From JARYLZ01 sp964388275 (GTDB taxonomy: Bacteria > Bacteroidota > Ignavibacteria > SZUA-365), in contig CAYLZD010000033.1 of NCBI GenBank assembly GCA_964388275.1, positions 1 through 41,492 of the forward strand: a stretch of 41,492 nucleotides of DNA. Reading direction: 5' to 3'. The position numbers and the translations under genes are program-made. The first letter of the stretch is position 1. Each line of letters starts with the position of its first letter. The notes under the pieces were generated by a model. The model was not told where the DNA came from. It saw only the letters and a list, made by a program, of their open reading frames with translations, and did no database searches. This document shows positions 8,552 through 17,626 of the stretch, one piece after another.

Positions 8552-10726
8552 TCAATAAAACACGTAAAAAAGCACCAGCGCTCCGAATACCGCCAGCGCT
8601 ATGTAAGTCTGTATGCGGCCGCTCTGCGTCTTGCGGAACACGATGCCGAAAAATCCGACCGTATATCCCGTCAGATTCACCAGCCCGTCGACCACGTACT
8701 GATCGAACAGGCCGCTCAACCAGGACTGGAAGCGGGTCACCGCCGCAACGCCGTTGACAGCGCCGTCGACGATCTTCTCGTCGAACCACCTCATGATTCT
8801 GGTGATGAGCAGGAGGAGCGGCACGACTATCCACTTCTCGTAAATCTCGTCGAAAAACCACTTGCGGCTCAGGAACACGTGCAGAGGCCGCACCTTGGCG
8901 GCGAAAGCGTCGACGTCTATCATCTTACGCCTGTACACCCCGAATGCCACGAGTATGCCCAGTCCCGCCACGACGAGCGAGGTGATCATCGCGGGCGTGT
9001 GGGCTTCATGCACCGCGTGGACAAGGGCTTCCTGCGCTGGATCGGCCGCCGCGGGAGCCGCCTCAGTGTGAGCGCCTCCGCGCGCAGCCTCCCCGTGAGC
9101 GAAAGGATACCAGTGCTCGCCGGTAACAGTGCCCGGCGCCGGTAACGATCTGAGAGCCCAGCCGGAAGTCGCGCCTATGGGATTCCATGCGAAGAATATC
9201 CAGATGGACAGGGCGGCCAGGATCATGAGCGGGACCGTCATCGTGCGAGGCGATTCGTGTATGTGCTCGTGCGCGTCCTGCCTCTTCGGGTCTCCGTAAA
9301 ACGTGAGGAATACCAGCCGGAACATGTAGAAAGCCGTCAGCGCCGCAACCCCGAAACCTATGTACGGCATGAGCAGGCCCAGTCCGCCTCTCAGGGAACC
9401 GAAAGCCCAGGCCCCCGCGAGTATCTCGTCCTTGCTGAGGAAACCCGAGAACAGAGGCACGCCGGAGATCGCCAGGGTCGCGATCATGAAGGTCGCGAAA
9501 GTCACCGGCATCTTCTTTCTCAATCCGCCCATGTTGCGTATGTCCTGGGCGTCGGTTTCGTGATCGTGAATCGAGTGCAAGGCGTGATGCATCGCGTGTA
9601 TCACCGATCCGCTTCCGAGGAACAGGCAGGCCTTGAACATGGCGTGCGTCACCAGATGGAAAATGCCGGCGCCCCAGGCCCCGACTCCGAGCGCCAGAAC
9701 CATGTAACCGAGCTGGCTGACCGTGGAGTATGCGAGGACTTTCTTGATGTCGTTCTGAGCTATCGCTATCGTCGCCGATACGAAGGCCGTTATCGCGCCG
9801 ATTATCGCGATGAAGAACAGCGCGTCGCCCGCGAGCATCGGAAATATGCGCGCGATCAGGTACACTCCGGCGGCGACCATGGTCGCGGCGTGAATGAGAG
9901 CGCTGACGGGTGTCGGACCTTCCATCGCGTCGGGGAGCCAGGTGTGCAGCGGAAACTGGGCGCTCTTTCCGACCGCGCCGCAGAAAAGGCAAATGCCCGC
10001 TGCGGTCAGCCAGGCCGAGGAATCGAACGGCAGCTCGCCGGCCGCGATGTGCGCGAAAATCTCGTCGAAACGGAAAGTTCCGTACGAGACGAAAAGTATC
10101 AGAATGCCGATCCACATGCCGATGTCGCCGATGCGGTTCACGATAAAAGCCTTCATCGACGCGTACGCCGGCCCGGGCTTCTCATACCAGAAACCGATGA
10201 GCAGATATGAACTCAGCCCCACCAGTTCCCAGAATATGTACATCATCAGGATGTTGTTCGTCACCACGATGCCGAACATCGAAAACGTGAACAATCCCAG
10301 ATACGCGAAATAGCGGCCGTACTTCGCGTCGCCGTGCATGTAGCCGATGGAGAAAAGATGTACGACGGCCGATATGAGCGAAACCACCACCAGCATGATG
10401 GCGACGAGATTGTCCACCATTATGCCGAGGTCGATTCTGAGAGGAATTTCCCTGCCGAACACGGTGATGGTCGACTGGAAATCGACCCATGTGAAACCAG
10501 CCTGAACGGGCGCCGAAGGGAAACCGGGTATCGCGCCGGCCGGCGGCGCCAGAAGCTGGCCGATCATCACGACGAAAGACAGCGCCAATGTCAGAAAAAG
10601 AATGCTCGTCGCTATCACGTCGCCGTTGCGCGGCAGCCGCCTGCTGAATGCTAACAGCAGCAGAAACGATCCCAGCGGGAGAAACAGGATCAGGATCGTC
10701 AGTGTTGTGAGAGTCTGTGGGGACAT
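8552..10726 (-). CDS. nuoL: NADH-quinone oxidoreductase subunit L
   Basis: The 724-residue antiporter-like subunit carries the long lateral helix at the C-terminal end of complex I. Signature residues are the Glu in YIFWELVGLSSYLLIG and the Lys in GKSAQFPLHTWLPDAMEGP. It is longer than many NuoL proteins (usually 610-680). The extra length is partly an Ala/His/Glu-rich loop near residues 550-580, between the last core helices and the lateral-helix region. A terminal hydrophobic segment (ALAVFGALVLFYVF) ends the protein. No ribosome site is obvious before the ATG. An ompA-like gene, not nuoK, is its immediate upstream neighbour. Confidence 0.97.
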   Translation of the reverse strand: MSPQTLTTLTILILFLPLGSFLLLLAFSRRLPRNGDVIATSILFLTLALSFVVMIGQLLAPPAGAIPGFPSAPVQAGFTWVDFQSTITVFGREIPLRIDLGIMVDNLVAIMLVVVSLISAVVHLFSIGYMHGDAKYGRYFAYLGLFTFSMFGIVVTNNILMMYIFWELVGLSSYLLIGFWYEKPGPAYASMKAFIVNRIGDIGMWIGILILFVSYGTFRFDEIFAHIAAGELPFDSSAWLTAAGICLFCGAVGKSAQFPLHTWLPDAMEGPTPVSALIHAATMVAAGVYLIARIFPMLAGDALFFIAIIGAITAFVSATIAIAQNDIKKVLAYSTVSQLGYMVLALGVGAWGAGIFHLVTHAMFKACLFLGSGSVIHAMHHALHSIHDHETDAQDIRNMGGLRKKMPVTFATFMIATLAISGVPLFSGFLSKDEILAGAWAFGSLRGGLGLLMPYIGFGVAALTAFYMFRLVFLTFYGDPKRQDAHEHIHESPRTMTVPLMILAALSIWIFFAWNPIGATSGWALRSLPAPGTVTGEHWYPFAHGEAARGGAHTEAAPAAADPAQEALVHAVHEAHTPAMITSLVVAGLGILVAFGVYRRKMIDVDAFAAKVRPLHVFLSRKWFFDEIYEKWIVVPLLLLITRIMRWFDEKIVDGAVNGVAAVTRFQSWLSGLFDQYVVDGLVNLTGYTVGFFGIVFRKTQSGRIQTYIALAVFGALVLFYVFY

Positions 10727-10781
10727 GGTGTTTCGTGTGCTTCGCGTGTGTTACCGGGATGAAATCGCCGCACCGGGCGCG

Positions 10782-12758
10782 TCAGTTCATCTTCAATATC
10801 TTGAACTCTATGCGGCGGTTTTTACTCCGCCCATCTTCAGTGCTGTTCGGCGCTATCGGCTGCGCCGAGCCGTAACCTTTAGTCTTCATGCGCGCTTCCG
10901 ATACGCCTCTGGCGATCAGATAATTCTTCACCGCGTTGGCCCGCCGCAGCGAAAGTTCCCTGTTCGCCTTCGCCTTGCCCTGATTGTCGGTGTGGCCGCC
11001 GATTTCGACGACCATGCCCGGATGGCTCTCGAGCGTCGCCACGGCGGCATCCAAAGCGTTGAATGACGAAGGGAGGAGGTCGGCCCTGCTGCTTTCGAAC
11101 TCGACGTTCTCAAGGATTATCCTTGCGCCCTTTTTCATTTCAGGCGCGGGTACGGGCGCGGGCGCTTGCGCCTTACCGGCGTCCGGGCAGCCGTCTTCAT
11201 CCTCAATTCCGTTTCGGTCTTCCGGCTCCTTCGGGCACGCGTCCTTGCCGTCGACGATTCCGTCGCCGTCGCTGTCGGGATTCAACGGATCCGTGCCTGC
11301 CCGTTTGACTTCGTCGCCGTCGGTAAGGCCATCGCCGTCGCTGTCTTTCTTCAGCGGGTCCGTGCGATGCCTGATCACTTCATCTCCGTCCGTCAATCCG
11401 TCTGCGTCGGTGTCGGGGTTGCGCGGATCGGCCCCTTTTTCCAACTCTTCGTTGTCGCGCAGACCGTCGCCGTCGCCGTCCGGATTGCGCGGATCGGTTT
11501 TGTGCGTCTGCACCTCGATTTTATCAGCGAGGCTGTCGCCGTCCGTGTCGGTTTTCAACGGATCGGTCAGATGCACGAGCGCCTCGTCGCCGTCTTCGAG
11601 GCCGTCGCCGTCTGTGTCGCGCGACAAAGGATCGGTGCCACGGGCGACTTCGTCGCCGTCCGGCAGCCGGTCGCCGTCGGTGTCGGAATTCAAGGGATCG
11701 GTTTTCCTGACTATCTCTTCGAAATCGGTGAGCCTGTCGTCGTCAGTGTCGGTCTTCAGCGGATCCGTCTTATGGGTTTTAACTTCCTCCCCGTCCTTCA
11801 ATCCGTCGCCGTCGGTGTCTGGATTCAGGGGATCGGTTTTTAAACCCGCTTCCTGGGCATCGCTCAATCCGTCGCCGTCGCGGTCGTTGTCTCCGAAGAG
11901 ATAAAATTGAAGAGATAAGGATACAGTGGACCATGAATCGGACGCTTCCTCGGCATGGGCGTTGTAGCTGACAGGGTTCAGCGTCGCGAAATTCTCAATG
12001 GTTTCCTTTCCAAAACCGTCCAGCATGTCGCTTCCCCGGCCCAGCACGAAGCGGAAGGTGAAATCGAGGTTGAGCGATATCAGGTCGGTGATGATGAAAT
12101 CGAAGCCGAGTCCGAGCGGAATTATCGTCTTGACATCGGAGTCCTGCGGAAGATCGGAGCGGCCCTCCAGATACTCTCCGCCGCCCGCGGGAATGCGAAA
12201 AGGTTCGTCGCCGAAAGTGACGTTCAGAAGGGCATCCTCGCCGACGCGTCTTTCGATGTTCGAATTCGTGAACGACATCACACCGGCGCCGATGGAGAAG
12301 TATGTGTTGAACTTCCTCCGCGGGAACATGTTGATGAGCGCACGGCCCTCGACGAATTGCAGCTTGTCGACTTCGAGTATCTCCTTCTTCACCTCCGCGC
12401 TCTGCGTGCGCGACGAAAAGTTATCGAACGATGTGCTGCCGCCGAGACGAGGATCGCGGTAGAATTGCAGAGTGTAATTCCAGGCGTATTTTCCCTGCCA
12501 GCGACGGTTGTACACATAATTGCCCATTCCCGCGTCCACCTGGACGGCGATCTCGGGGACGAGGAAATACTTGACATGCGCCTGGCCGAACGCGCCGAAA
12601 TGCTGGTCGGTGAATTCGCCGAAATACTTGGTGGCGCCGCCGCCGAGACCTACCGCGATCTTGCCCTGCGGATCCCAGCCGTAAACGACCTTCTGAGCGC
12701 TTGTTTGCGTGCAGAGGACAAGGCCGGTCAGCGCTATGAGTAAGAATGTTCGTTTCAT
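10782..12758 (-). CDS. OmpA-family outer-membrane protein with ten thrombospondin type-3 repeats
   Basis: The protein has 658 residues. A signal peptide occupies 1-21 (cleavage before Gln22). Residues about 25-290 are an N-terminal beta-barrel-like domain. Residues about 291-520 hold ten acidic repeats of about 23 residues with DxDxDGLxDxxE and TDP motifs, the calcium-binding thrombospondin type-3 form. A Cys pair (DACP, DGCP) and a Pro/Ala linker follow. Residues about 548-655 form an OmpA C-terminal peptidoglycan-binding domain with IGGHTDNQG, LSxRRA and KNRRIEF. The likely role is tethering outer membrane to peptidoglycan through a rigid calcium-stabilised stalk. It lies in the same orientation between nuoL (55-bp gap) and nuoK (35-bp gap), an unexpected place, and may be co-transcribed with complex I. 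Confidence 0.93.
   Translation of the reverse strand: MKRTFLLIALTGLVLCTQTSAQKVVYGWDPQGKIAVGLGGGATKYFGEFTDQHFGAFGQAHVKYFLVPEIAVQVDAGMGNYVYNRRWQGKYAWNYTLQFYRDPRLGGSTSFDNFSSRTQSAEVKKEILEVDKLQFVEGRALINMFPRRKFNTYFSIGAGVMSFTNSNIERRVGEDALLNVTFGDEPFRIPAGGGEYLEGRSDLPQDSDVKTIIPLGLGFDFIITDLISLNLDFTFRFVLGRGSDMLDGFGKETIENFATLNPVSYNAHAEEASDSWSTVSLSLQFYLFGDNDRDGDGLSDAQEAGLKTDPLNPDTDGDGLKDGEEVKTHKTDPLKTDTDDDRLTDFEEIVRKTDPLNSDTDGDRLPDGDEVARGTDPLSRDTDGDGLEDGDEALVHLTDPLKTDTDGDSLADKIEVQTHKTDPRNPDGDGDGLRDNEELEKGADPRNPDTDADGLTDGDEVIRHRTDPLKKDSDGDGLTDGDEVKRAGTDPLNPDSDGDGIVDGKDACPKEPEDRNGIEDEDGCPDAGKAQAPAPVPAPEMKKGARIILENVEFESSRADLLPSSFNALDAAVATLESHPGMVVEIGGHTDNQGKAKANRELSLRRANAVKNYLIARGVSEARMKTKGYGSAQPIAPNSTEDGRSKNRRIEFKILKMN
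11198..11891 (-). repeat. Coding tandem repeat encoding thrombospondin type-3 units
   Basis: Ten degenerate repeats of about 66-72 bp encode the calcium-binding stalk of the OmpA-like protein. On the plus strand they appear as recurring GTCGCCGTC and GGATCGGT words. The repeats differ at the nucleotide level, which argues for an old array, not a recent expansion. Confidence 0.85.
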
Positions 12759-12793
12759 TTTAGTGCGGCGGATATTTCGGGATGCGCGAGGTG

Positions 12794-13102
12794 TTATTCC
12801 TTGAGTTTGCTTATGCGGTCGGCGTTTACGGTCTGATGCTGCCTGTATATGTGCAGCACTATCGCCAGCGCCACGGCGGCTTCCACGGCGGCGAGTATTA
12901 TGACGAAGACGGCCGTCACATGGCCGTGCAGATTCATGGCCTGGTATCGCGAGAAGGCGACGAGGTTTATGTTCGCGGCGTTCAATATCAGCTCGATGCC
13001 CATCAGCATCAGAATCGCGTTGCGGCGTGTCGCCAGCGCCAGCACTCCCAGAGAGAAGAGTATCGCGGCGACGACCAGGTAGTGTGTCAATCCGACGGTC
13101 AT
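12794..13102 (-). CDS. nuoK: NADH-quinone oxidoreductase subunit K
   Basis: The protein has 102 residues and three membrane segments, the normal size for NuoK. The conserved membrane glutamates are in GIELILNAANINLVAFS and in VEAAVALAIVLHIYR. The ATG at 13102 overlaps the nuoJ stop as ATGA. The open frame extends far upstream inside nuoJ, but only this start gives a NuoK-like N-terminus. Confidence 0.97.
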   Translation of the reverse strand: MTVGLTHYLVVAAILFSLGVLALATRRNAILMLMGIELILNAANINLVAFSRYQAMNLHGHVTAVFVIILAAVEAAVALAIVLHIYRQHQTVNADRISKLKE

Positions 13103-13611
13103 GATTCCTCCCCGGCGCCGCTGCTGCGCGCGATAAGGGCGGCTCCCATGACGGCCGCCAGAAGGAGCACGCCGGCGACTTCGAAGGGGAGCAGATAAGT
13201 TGTCATGAGAAGATCGCCGATGGCCGAGATGGTTCCGTCGGGCGAAGGCAGTTCGGAGGACGCATGCCAGGAAGCGCGCGTGACGAGCCGGATCATCGTC
13301 CCGAGAAGTATGCCCGCCACGATCGTGGCCGGGAGGGTGCGGATGGTCCCGCCCGTCAGGTCGACATTGGTCACGCGGTTGGTCAACATGACTCCGAAAA
13401 GGAGCAGGACAAGTATGCCGCCTATGTAGACCATCACCTGGACTACGGCCAGGAAATCGGCGTGCAGAAGCACGTAAAGGCCCGCCACGCCGAGAAAGGT
13501 GAACACGAGCGCGAATGCGGCGTACAGGACGTTGCGGGAGAAAACGACCACCAGGGCGGACAAGACCGCAAGCCCGGCGAAGCAGTAGAAAAGTATGTCG
13601 GTGTAATTCAT
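13099..13611 (-). CDS. nuoJ: NADH-quinone oxidoreductase subunit J
   Basis: The 170-residue protein has five predicted membrane helices. The strongly conserved third helix, with DFLAVVQVMVYIGGILVLLLF, carries the pi-bulge region that couples quinone reduction to proton pumping in known complex I structures. GAGAG precedes the ATG, and the stop overlaps the nuoK start. It lies nine bases after nuoI. Confidence 0.97.
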   Translation of the reverse strand: MNYTDILFYCFAGLAVLSALVVVFSRNVLYAAFALVFTFLGVAGLYVLLHADFLAVVQVMVYIGGILVLLLFGVMLTNRVTNVDLTGGTIRTLPATIVAGILLGTMIRLVTRASWHASSELPSPDGTISAIGDLLMTTYLLPFEVAGVLLLAAVMGAALIARSSGAGEES

Positions 13612-13620
13612 GACGGTCTC

Positions 13621-14223
13621 TCAACTCGATGCGTTGGATTCCTGCGCCGGCGGCCGGGCCGCGTTTTCCGCCGCGGCCGCTTCCGCTTCCTTCCTCTTCG
13701 CCTCGGCCGCCGCGGCTTTCTTCGCGTCCTGCTCGCGCTGGTATGCCTCGACGGCGGCTTTCTTCTCCTTCACTTCATCCTCGCTCATGGTGCTGAAACG
13801 GTAGAGCAGATCAGAGCGGTTGTACTCGGAGAACTCGAACACATCTGTCATCTCAATGCACTCGGTCGGACAGGGATATACGCACAGACCGCAGTAGCAG
13901 CATTTGGCGATGTCGATGTCGAAACGCGAGACCCACAGGCGCTTCTTGTTCCCGGTGGACGTGGAACCCAGATCCTCGGCCGGCATCGCTTTTATGGTTT
14001 CTATGTGAATGCAGTTGACCGGGCATGCTTTGGCGCACTGGTCACAGCCTATGCAGTCGTCCATGTTGACGTAAAGCCGGTTGCGCACACGCTCGGGCAT
14101 CTCCCGCTTGATCGTTGGATACTGGTATGTGACTTTCTTCATGAACATGTGACGCCAGGTGATGCCCATGCCCACCAGCGCAGTCCAGAGTCCGTCCTTG
14201 ATGTCCTTGAAATATCCGCTCAT
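13621..14223 (-). CDS. nuoI: NADH-quinone oxidoreductase subunit I, with a charged C-terminal tail
   Basis: The 200-residue peripheral-arm subunit binds two [4Fe-4S] clusters (N6a/N6b). The cluster ligands are Cys57, 60, 63, 67 and Cys108, 111, 114, 118. An N-terminal helix contacts the membrane arm. The ordinary NuoI fold ends near residue 145. After this comes a tail of about 50 residues rich in Glu, Lys and Ala, probably helical, with no counterpart in typical NuoI. In enzymes without NuoEFG this subunit is close to where the alternative electron donor docks, so the tail may matter for partner binding (inference). AAGGAA precedes the ATG. Confidence 0.96.
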   Translation of the reverse strand: MSGYFKDIKDGLWTALVGMGITWRHMFMKKVTYQYPTIKREMPERVRNRLYVNMDDCIGCDQCAKACPVNCIHIETIKAMPAEDLGSTSTGNKKRLWVSRFDIDIAKCCYCGLCVYPCPTECIEMTDVFEFSEYNRSDLLYRFSTMSEDEVKEKKAAVEAYQREQDAKKAAAAEAKRKEAEAAAAENAARPPAQESNASS

Positions 14224-14252
14224 ACGCGTTTCCTTGATCTCCGGTGTTTACG

Positions 14253-15362
14253 CTACAGTGCCACGACCAGAAAGCCGACGACCAGGGCTATGCCGAACGA
14301 GAATGGTATCAGGACCTTCCAGCACATGTGCATCAACTGGTCGACGCGCAGCCGCGGCAGCGTCCAGCGCAGCCATATCATCACGAACACGAAGAATATG
14401 CCCTTGAGGGCCAGCCACGAGAATTGCTCTATCGGTCCCAGCCAGGGCACTCCCACAAGCTCGCCGATCGTGGTCCCGTAAGGCGTCTGCCATCCGCCGA
14501 AGAAGACGATCGACGCGACCATCGACACGAGCAGCATGTTGGCGTATTCGGCCATGAAGAACATCGCGAATTTCATGCTGCTGTATTCTGTGTGATAGCC
14601 CGAAACGAGTTCTGATTCAGCTTCCGGTATGTCGAAAGGCGTGCGGTTGGTCTCCGCGAGGCCGGAGATGTAATACATGATGAAAGTGGCCGCGAACAGA
14701 GGCAGGTAAACCAGGTTCACCCACGACGCGTCAAGCACGCGTCCGCCGCTCAGCGTCACAGCCGCCTTCGGTCCTCCGAAGACGAACCAGTTCCATATGC
14801 CTCCCTGCTGCGCGATCACGAGATCCTGAAGATTCAGCGAGCCGACGTACAGCACGATTATCAGGAGGGACATCGCCGCCGGGACTTCGTAGCTGACGAT
14901 CTGCGCCACCGAACGCATCGCTCCGAACAGAGAGTATTTGTTGTTGGAGGACCAGCCGGCCATCATCAGAGCCACGACTCCGATGGAGCTTATGGCCAGG
15001 ATATAAAAGAGTCCCAGATCCAGATTCGCGCCGACATACTGGCTCGAGAACGGTATGGCGGCGAATGCGGCGTAGGATCCCATGAAAGCGAGAAAAGGCG
15101 CCAGTGTGAAAAGGAAGGTGTCGGCCTGCCTGGGTGTGATGTCCTCCTTCTGGAGGAGTTTGAGCACATCGGCGACCGGCTGGATAATCCCCCACGGGCC
15201 TGTGCGCATGGGACCGAGTCGGTCCTGCATCCATGCCGAAACCTTGACTTCGCCGAGTATGGCGAGCAGGGCGTACCCGAGTATGAAGATCAGCGGCAGG
15301 GCGCAGTAGATCAGGAGCGTGATGAGATTGTCGCCGAAGAGGTTCGTTAGCAAGGATTCCAT
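14253..15362 (-). CDS. nuoH: NADH-quinone oxidoreductase subunit H
   Basis: The 369-residue membrane subunit, with eight helices, forms the quinone chamber together with NuoB and NuoD. The signature QDRLGPMRTGPWGIIQPVAD is close to the family consensus, and the acidic loop region SGLAETNRTPFDIPEAESEL is intact. It lies in standard order between nuoD (33-bp gap) and nuoI (29-bp gap). Confidence 0.97.
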   Translation of the reverse strand: MESLLTNLFGDNLITLLIYCALPLIFILGYALLAILGEVKVSAWMQDRLGPMRTGPWGIIQPVADVLKLLQKEDITPRQADTFLFTLAPFLAFMGSYAAFAAIPFSSQYVGANLDLGLFYILAISSIGVVALMMAGWSSNNKYSLFGAMRSVAQIVSYEVPAAMSLLIIVLYVGSLNLQDLVIAQQGGIWNWFVFGGPKAAVTLSGGRVLDASWVNLVYLPLFAATFIMYYISGLAETNRTPFDIPEAESELVSGYHTEYSSMKFAMFFMAEYANMLLVSMVASIVFFGGWQTPYGTTIGELVGVPWLGPIEQFSWLALKGIFFVFVMIWLRWTLPRLRVDQLMHMCWKVLIPFSFGIALVVGFLVVAL

Positions 15363-15395
15363 GGATGTCTCGCGATGGGGGTTCTCCGGTCGGGG

Positions 15396-16553
15396 TCAAC
15401 GGTCGATTTCACCGAGCACTATGTCGATGCTGCCGAGTATGGCGACGAGGTCGGCTATGAGATGGCCTCGCGATATCTCATCGATCACGGAGAGATTCAC
15501 GAAACCGGGCGCGCGGCATTTCACGCGGAAAGGATTCGCCGTTCCGTCGCTTATGACGTAATATCCGAGCTCTCCGCGGGGGTTCTCGACGCGCGCGTAC
15601 GTTTCGCACTTGGGCGGGCGTATGCGTTTCGGTATGGCCGCTGTCACGTCGCCCTCCGGCAGGGCTGCCACCGCCTGCTCGATGATGTCGCAGCTCTCCT
15701 CCATTTCACGCATGCGCACGATGTTCCGGTCCCAACAGTCGCCGAGCGTCCCGACTTCGCCCTTTCCGAGCTGCACGTTCCATTTGAAACGGTCGTAGAT
15801 CGAATAAGGATCGTCGCGGCGCAAATCCCAGTCGACTCCCGAACCGCGAAGCATAGGGCCGGAACAGGCGTAGTTCAGGGCGACGTCCGGCGGAAGCACT
15901 CCGACGTTGGCGGTCCTCTCGATGAATATCTTGTTGTTGATCAAGAGGTCCATTACCTCGATGTTCGTCGGCCTGAAACGCTTGACGAAATCGAGCACTT
16001 CCTTCTCGAAACCCGGGTACACGTCGTGCGAAAGGCCGCCTACCCAGAAGTAGTTGTAGAGCAGGCGCGCCCCGCAGGTACGTTCGAATATGTCGAGTAT
16101 GTATTCTCGATCGCGGAAGAAATACAGAAAGGGGGTGAAAGCCCCCAGATCGAGTCCGTAAGTTCCTACGGCCACGAGATGCGATGCTATGCGCTGCAGT
16201 TCGGCCATGATCACGCGTATGTACTCGACGCGTTCGGGGACCTCGATCCCCAGCATGCGCTCCACGGCCAGCACATAACCGTGGTTGTTGTTCATCGAGG
16301 CCAGGTAATCGAGCCGGTCCGTGTAAGGAATCACCTGCGGATAGGTCATCGCCTCGGCGTGTTTCTCAAAGCAACGGTGAAGATAACCCAGATGGGGGAT
16401 GACCTTCACCACTATCTCGCCGTCCAGCACCAGTTCGAGCCGCAGCACTCCGTGCGTAGACGGATGCTGCGGACCCATATTCAGCACCAACTCGTCGGTG
16501 CGGAGCCGGCCGGCTTCGATCTGCTCGGCTATTGATTGCTTAAGGTCGGACAT
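15396..16553 (-). CDS. nuoD: NADH-quinone oxidoreductase subunit D (49 kDa)
   Basis: This 385-residue, hydrogenase-related subunit lines the quinone site. The GPQHPSTHG motif at residues 27-35 holds the quinone-binding histidine region. IPYTDRLDYLASMNNNHGY and the C-terminal CRAPGFVNLSVIDEISRG are as in the family. It is encoded separately from nuoC, unlike the fused NuoCD of enterobacteria. The 19-bp gap to nuoC indicates tight co-transcription. Confidence 0.97.
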   Translation of the reverse strand: MSDLKQSIAEQIEAGRLRTDELVLNMGPQHPSTHGVLRLELVLDGEIVVKVIPHLGYLHRCFEKHAEAMTYPQVIPYTDRLDYLASMNNNHGYVLAVERMLGIEVPERVEYIRVIMAELQRIASHLVAVGTYGLDLGAFTPFLYFFRDREYILDIFERTCGARLLYNYFWVGGLSHDVYPGFEKEVLDFVKRFRPTNIEVMDLLINNKIFIERTANVGVLPPDVALNYACSGPMLRGSGVDWDLRRDDPYSIYDRFKWNVQLGKGEVGTLGDCWDRNIVRMREMEESCDIIEQAVAALPEGDVTAAIPKRIRPPKCETYARVENPRGELGYYVISDGTANPFRVKCRAPGFVNLSVIDEISRGHLIADLVAILGSIDIVLGEIDR

Positions 16554-16572
16554 GTGCTGTGGGATATGAGCG

Positions 16573-17049
16573 TTAATAAGGGACTTTCATGCCGTTGTAA
16601 AATTCCGGAACCTCGTAGTTCTTTCTCAGCGGATGCCCCTCCCAATCGTACGGCAGCAAAATGCGGCGCAGATCCCTGTGACCGTCGAAAACTATTCCGA
16701 ACAGGTCCCAAGCCTCGCGCTCGTGCCAATCCGCCGTGCGCCAAACAAGTTCGACGGAAGGGACGCGGGGATCTTCCGCGGACACAATGACCTTGAGCGT
16801 GATCTTGTCCCGATTTTTGACGGAACTCAAGTGATACACCACTCCGAGCTTGCCGTCGGCGTAGTCGACTCCGCTAAGACACATGAGAGTGTCGAAATTG
16901 TAGGAAGGATGATCCCGCAATTGCAGGCAGACATCTTTGATGCCGGCCGCAGGGACTATTATGCATGGCACGGATTCGTCCAGAAGCAGCGCATGCTCGG
17001 GGTAAGCGGCGCACAGTTCCGAGTGAATTGTCTGCGTTGTCAGCGGCAT
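16573..17049 (-). CDS. nuoC: NADH-quinone oxidoreductase subunit C (30 kDa)
   Basis: The 158-residue soluble subunit of the connecting module carries the family signature EREAWDLFGIVFDGHRDLRR, followed by LPYDWEGHPLRKNYE. The length is typical for the unfused 30-kDa form. No ribosome site is obvious before the ATG at 17049. It sits between nuoB and nuoD. Confidence 0.96.
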   Translation of the reverse strand: MPLTTQTIHSELCAAYPEHALLLDESVPCIIVPAAGIKDVCLQLRDHPSYNFDTLMCLSGVDYADGKLGVVYHLSSVKNRDKITLKVIVSAEDPRVPSVELVWRTADWHEREAWDLFGIVFDGHRDLRRILLPYDWEGHPLRKNYEVPEFYNGMKVPY

Positions 17050-17083
17050 ATAGAGGAACCGGATTGTTTTTGACGATTTGGGT

Positions 17084-17587
17084 TCAGGCGGTCTGCTGCG
17101 ACTTCGGTTTTACGGTGCTGAAATTGCGCACTTTTTCCTGCAGGCGCATCCAGCCTTCCAGGAGCGCTTCCGGGCGCGGCGGGCAGCCGGGAACATAGAC
17201 ATCCACCGGCACCACCCGGTCGACGCCTTTCAGCACATGGTAGCCGTGCTCCCAGTAGGGGCCGCCGCAATTCGAACAGCTTCCCATGGAGACCACGTAG
17301 CGCGGTTCGGCCATCTGTTCGTACAGGCGTTTGAGGCGTGTCGCCATTTTCAGTGTCACCGTGCCCGCGACTATCATGACGTCGCATTGCCGGGGGCTGG
17401 GGCGTGGAAGCACCCCGAAACGCATGATGTCGTTGTGCGAGGCGCTGGCCGCCATCATCTCGATAGCGCAACAGGCGAGTCCGAAAGACATCTGCCACAA
17501 TGAGCAGAGGCGAGCCCAATTCAAGACCCCTTCAACCGTCGTAATGACTATGTTGCCGTCTTCGTACTGCTGATTGAGAAAACCCAT
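17084..17587 (-). CDS. nuoB: NADH-quinone oxidoreductase subunit B
   Basis: The 167-residue subunit carries the terminal [4Fe-4S] cluster N2 that reduces quinone. Cluster ligands are the tandem Cys39-Cys40 in GLACCAIEMM, Cys104 in MGSCSNCGG and Cys135 in VPGCPPRPE. The rest of the sequence is typical of the family. The gaps to nuoA and nuoC are 39 and 34 bp. Confidence 0.97.
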   Translation of the reverse strand: MGFLNQQYEDGNIVITTVEGVLNWARLCSLWQMSFGLACCAIEMMAASASHNDIMRFGVLPRPSPRQCDVMIVAGTVTLKMATRLKRLYEQMAEPRYVVSMGSCSNCGGPYWEHGYHVLKGVDRVVPVDVYVPGCPPRPEALLEGWMRLQEKVRNFSTVKPKSQQTA

Positions 17588-17626
17588 GTTTGTCCGGAAG
17601 GCGTGTTGAAAATATTGAACAAAGTT

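Noticed and set aside
11198..11891. Regular GTCGCCGTC/GGATCGGT repeats as a non-coding repeat or CRISPR
   Set aside because: They are in frame and encode thrombospondin type-3 calcium-binding repeats of the OmpA-like protein.
11955..12743. 262-codon plus-strand frame opposite the OmpA-like gene, and similar long antisense frames at 2039-2911, 5680-6282, 15375-16535, 21172-22551, 36748-37527 and 38040-39236
   Set aside because: All are shadows of well-supported genes. None has a ribosome site or a recognisable fold.
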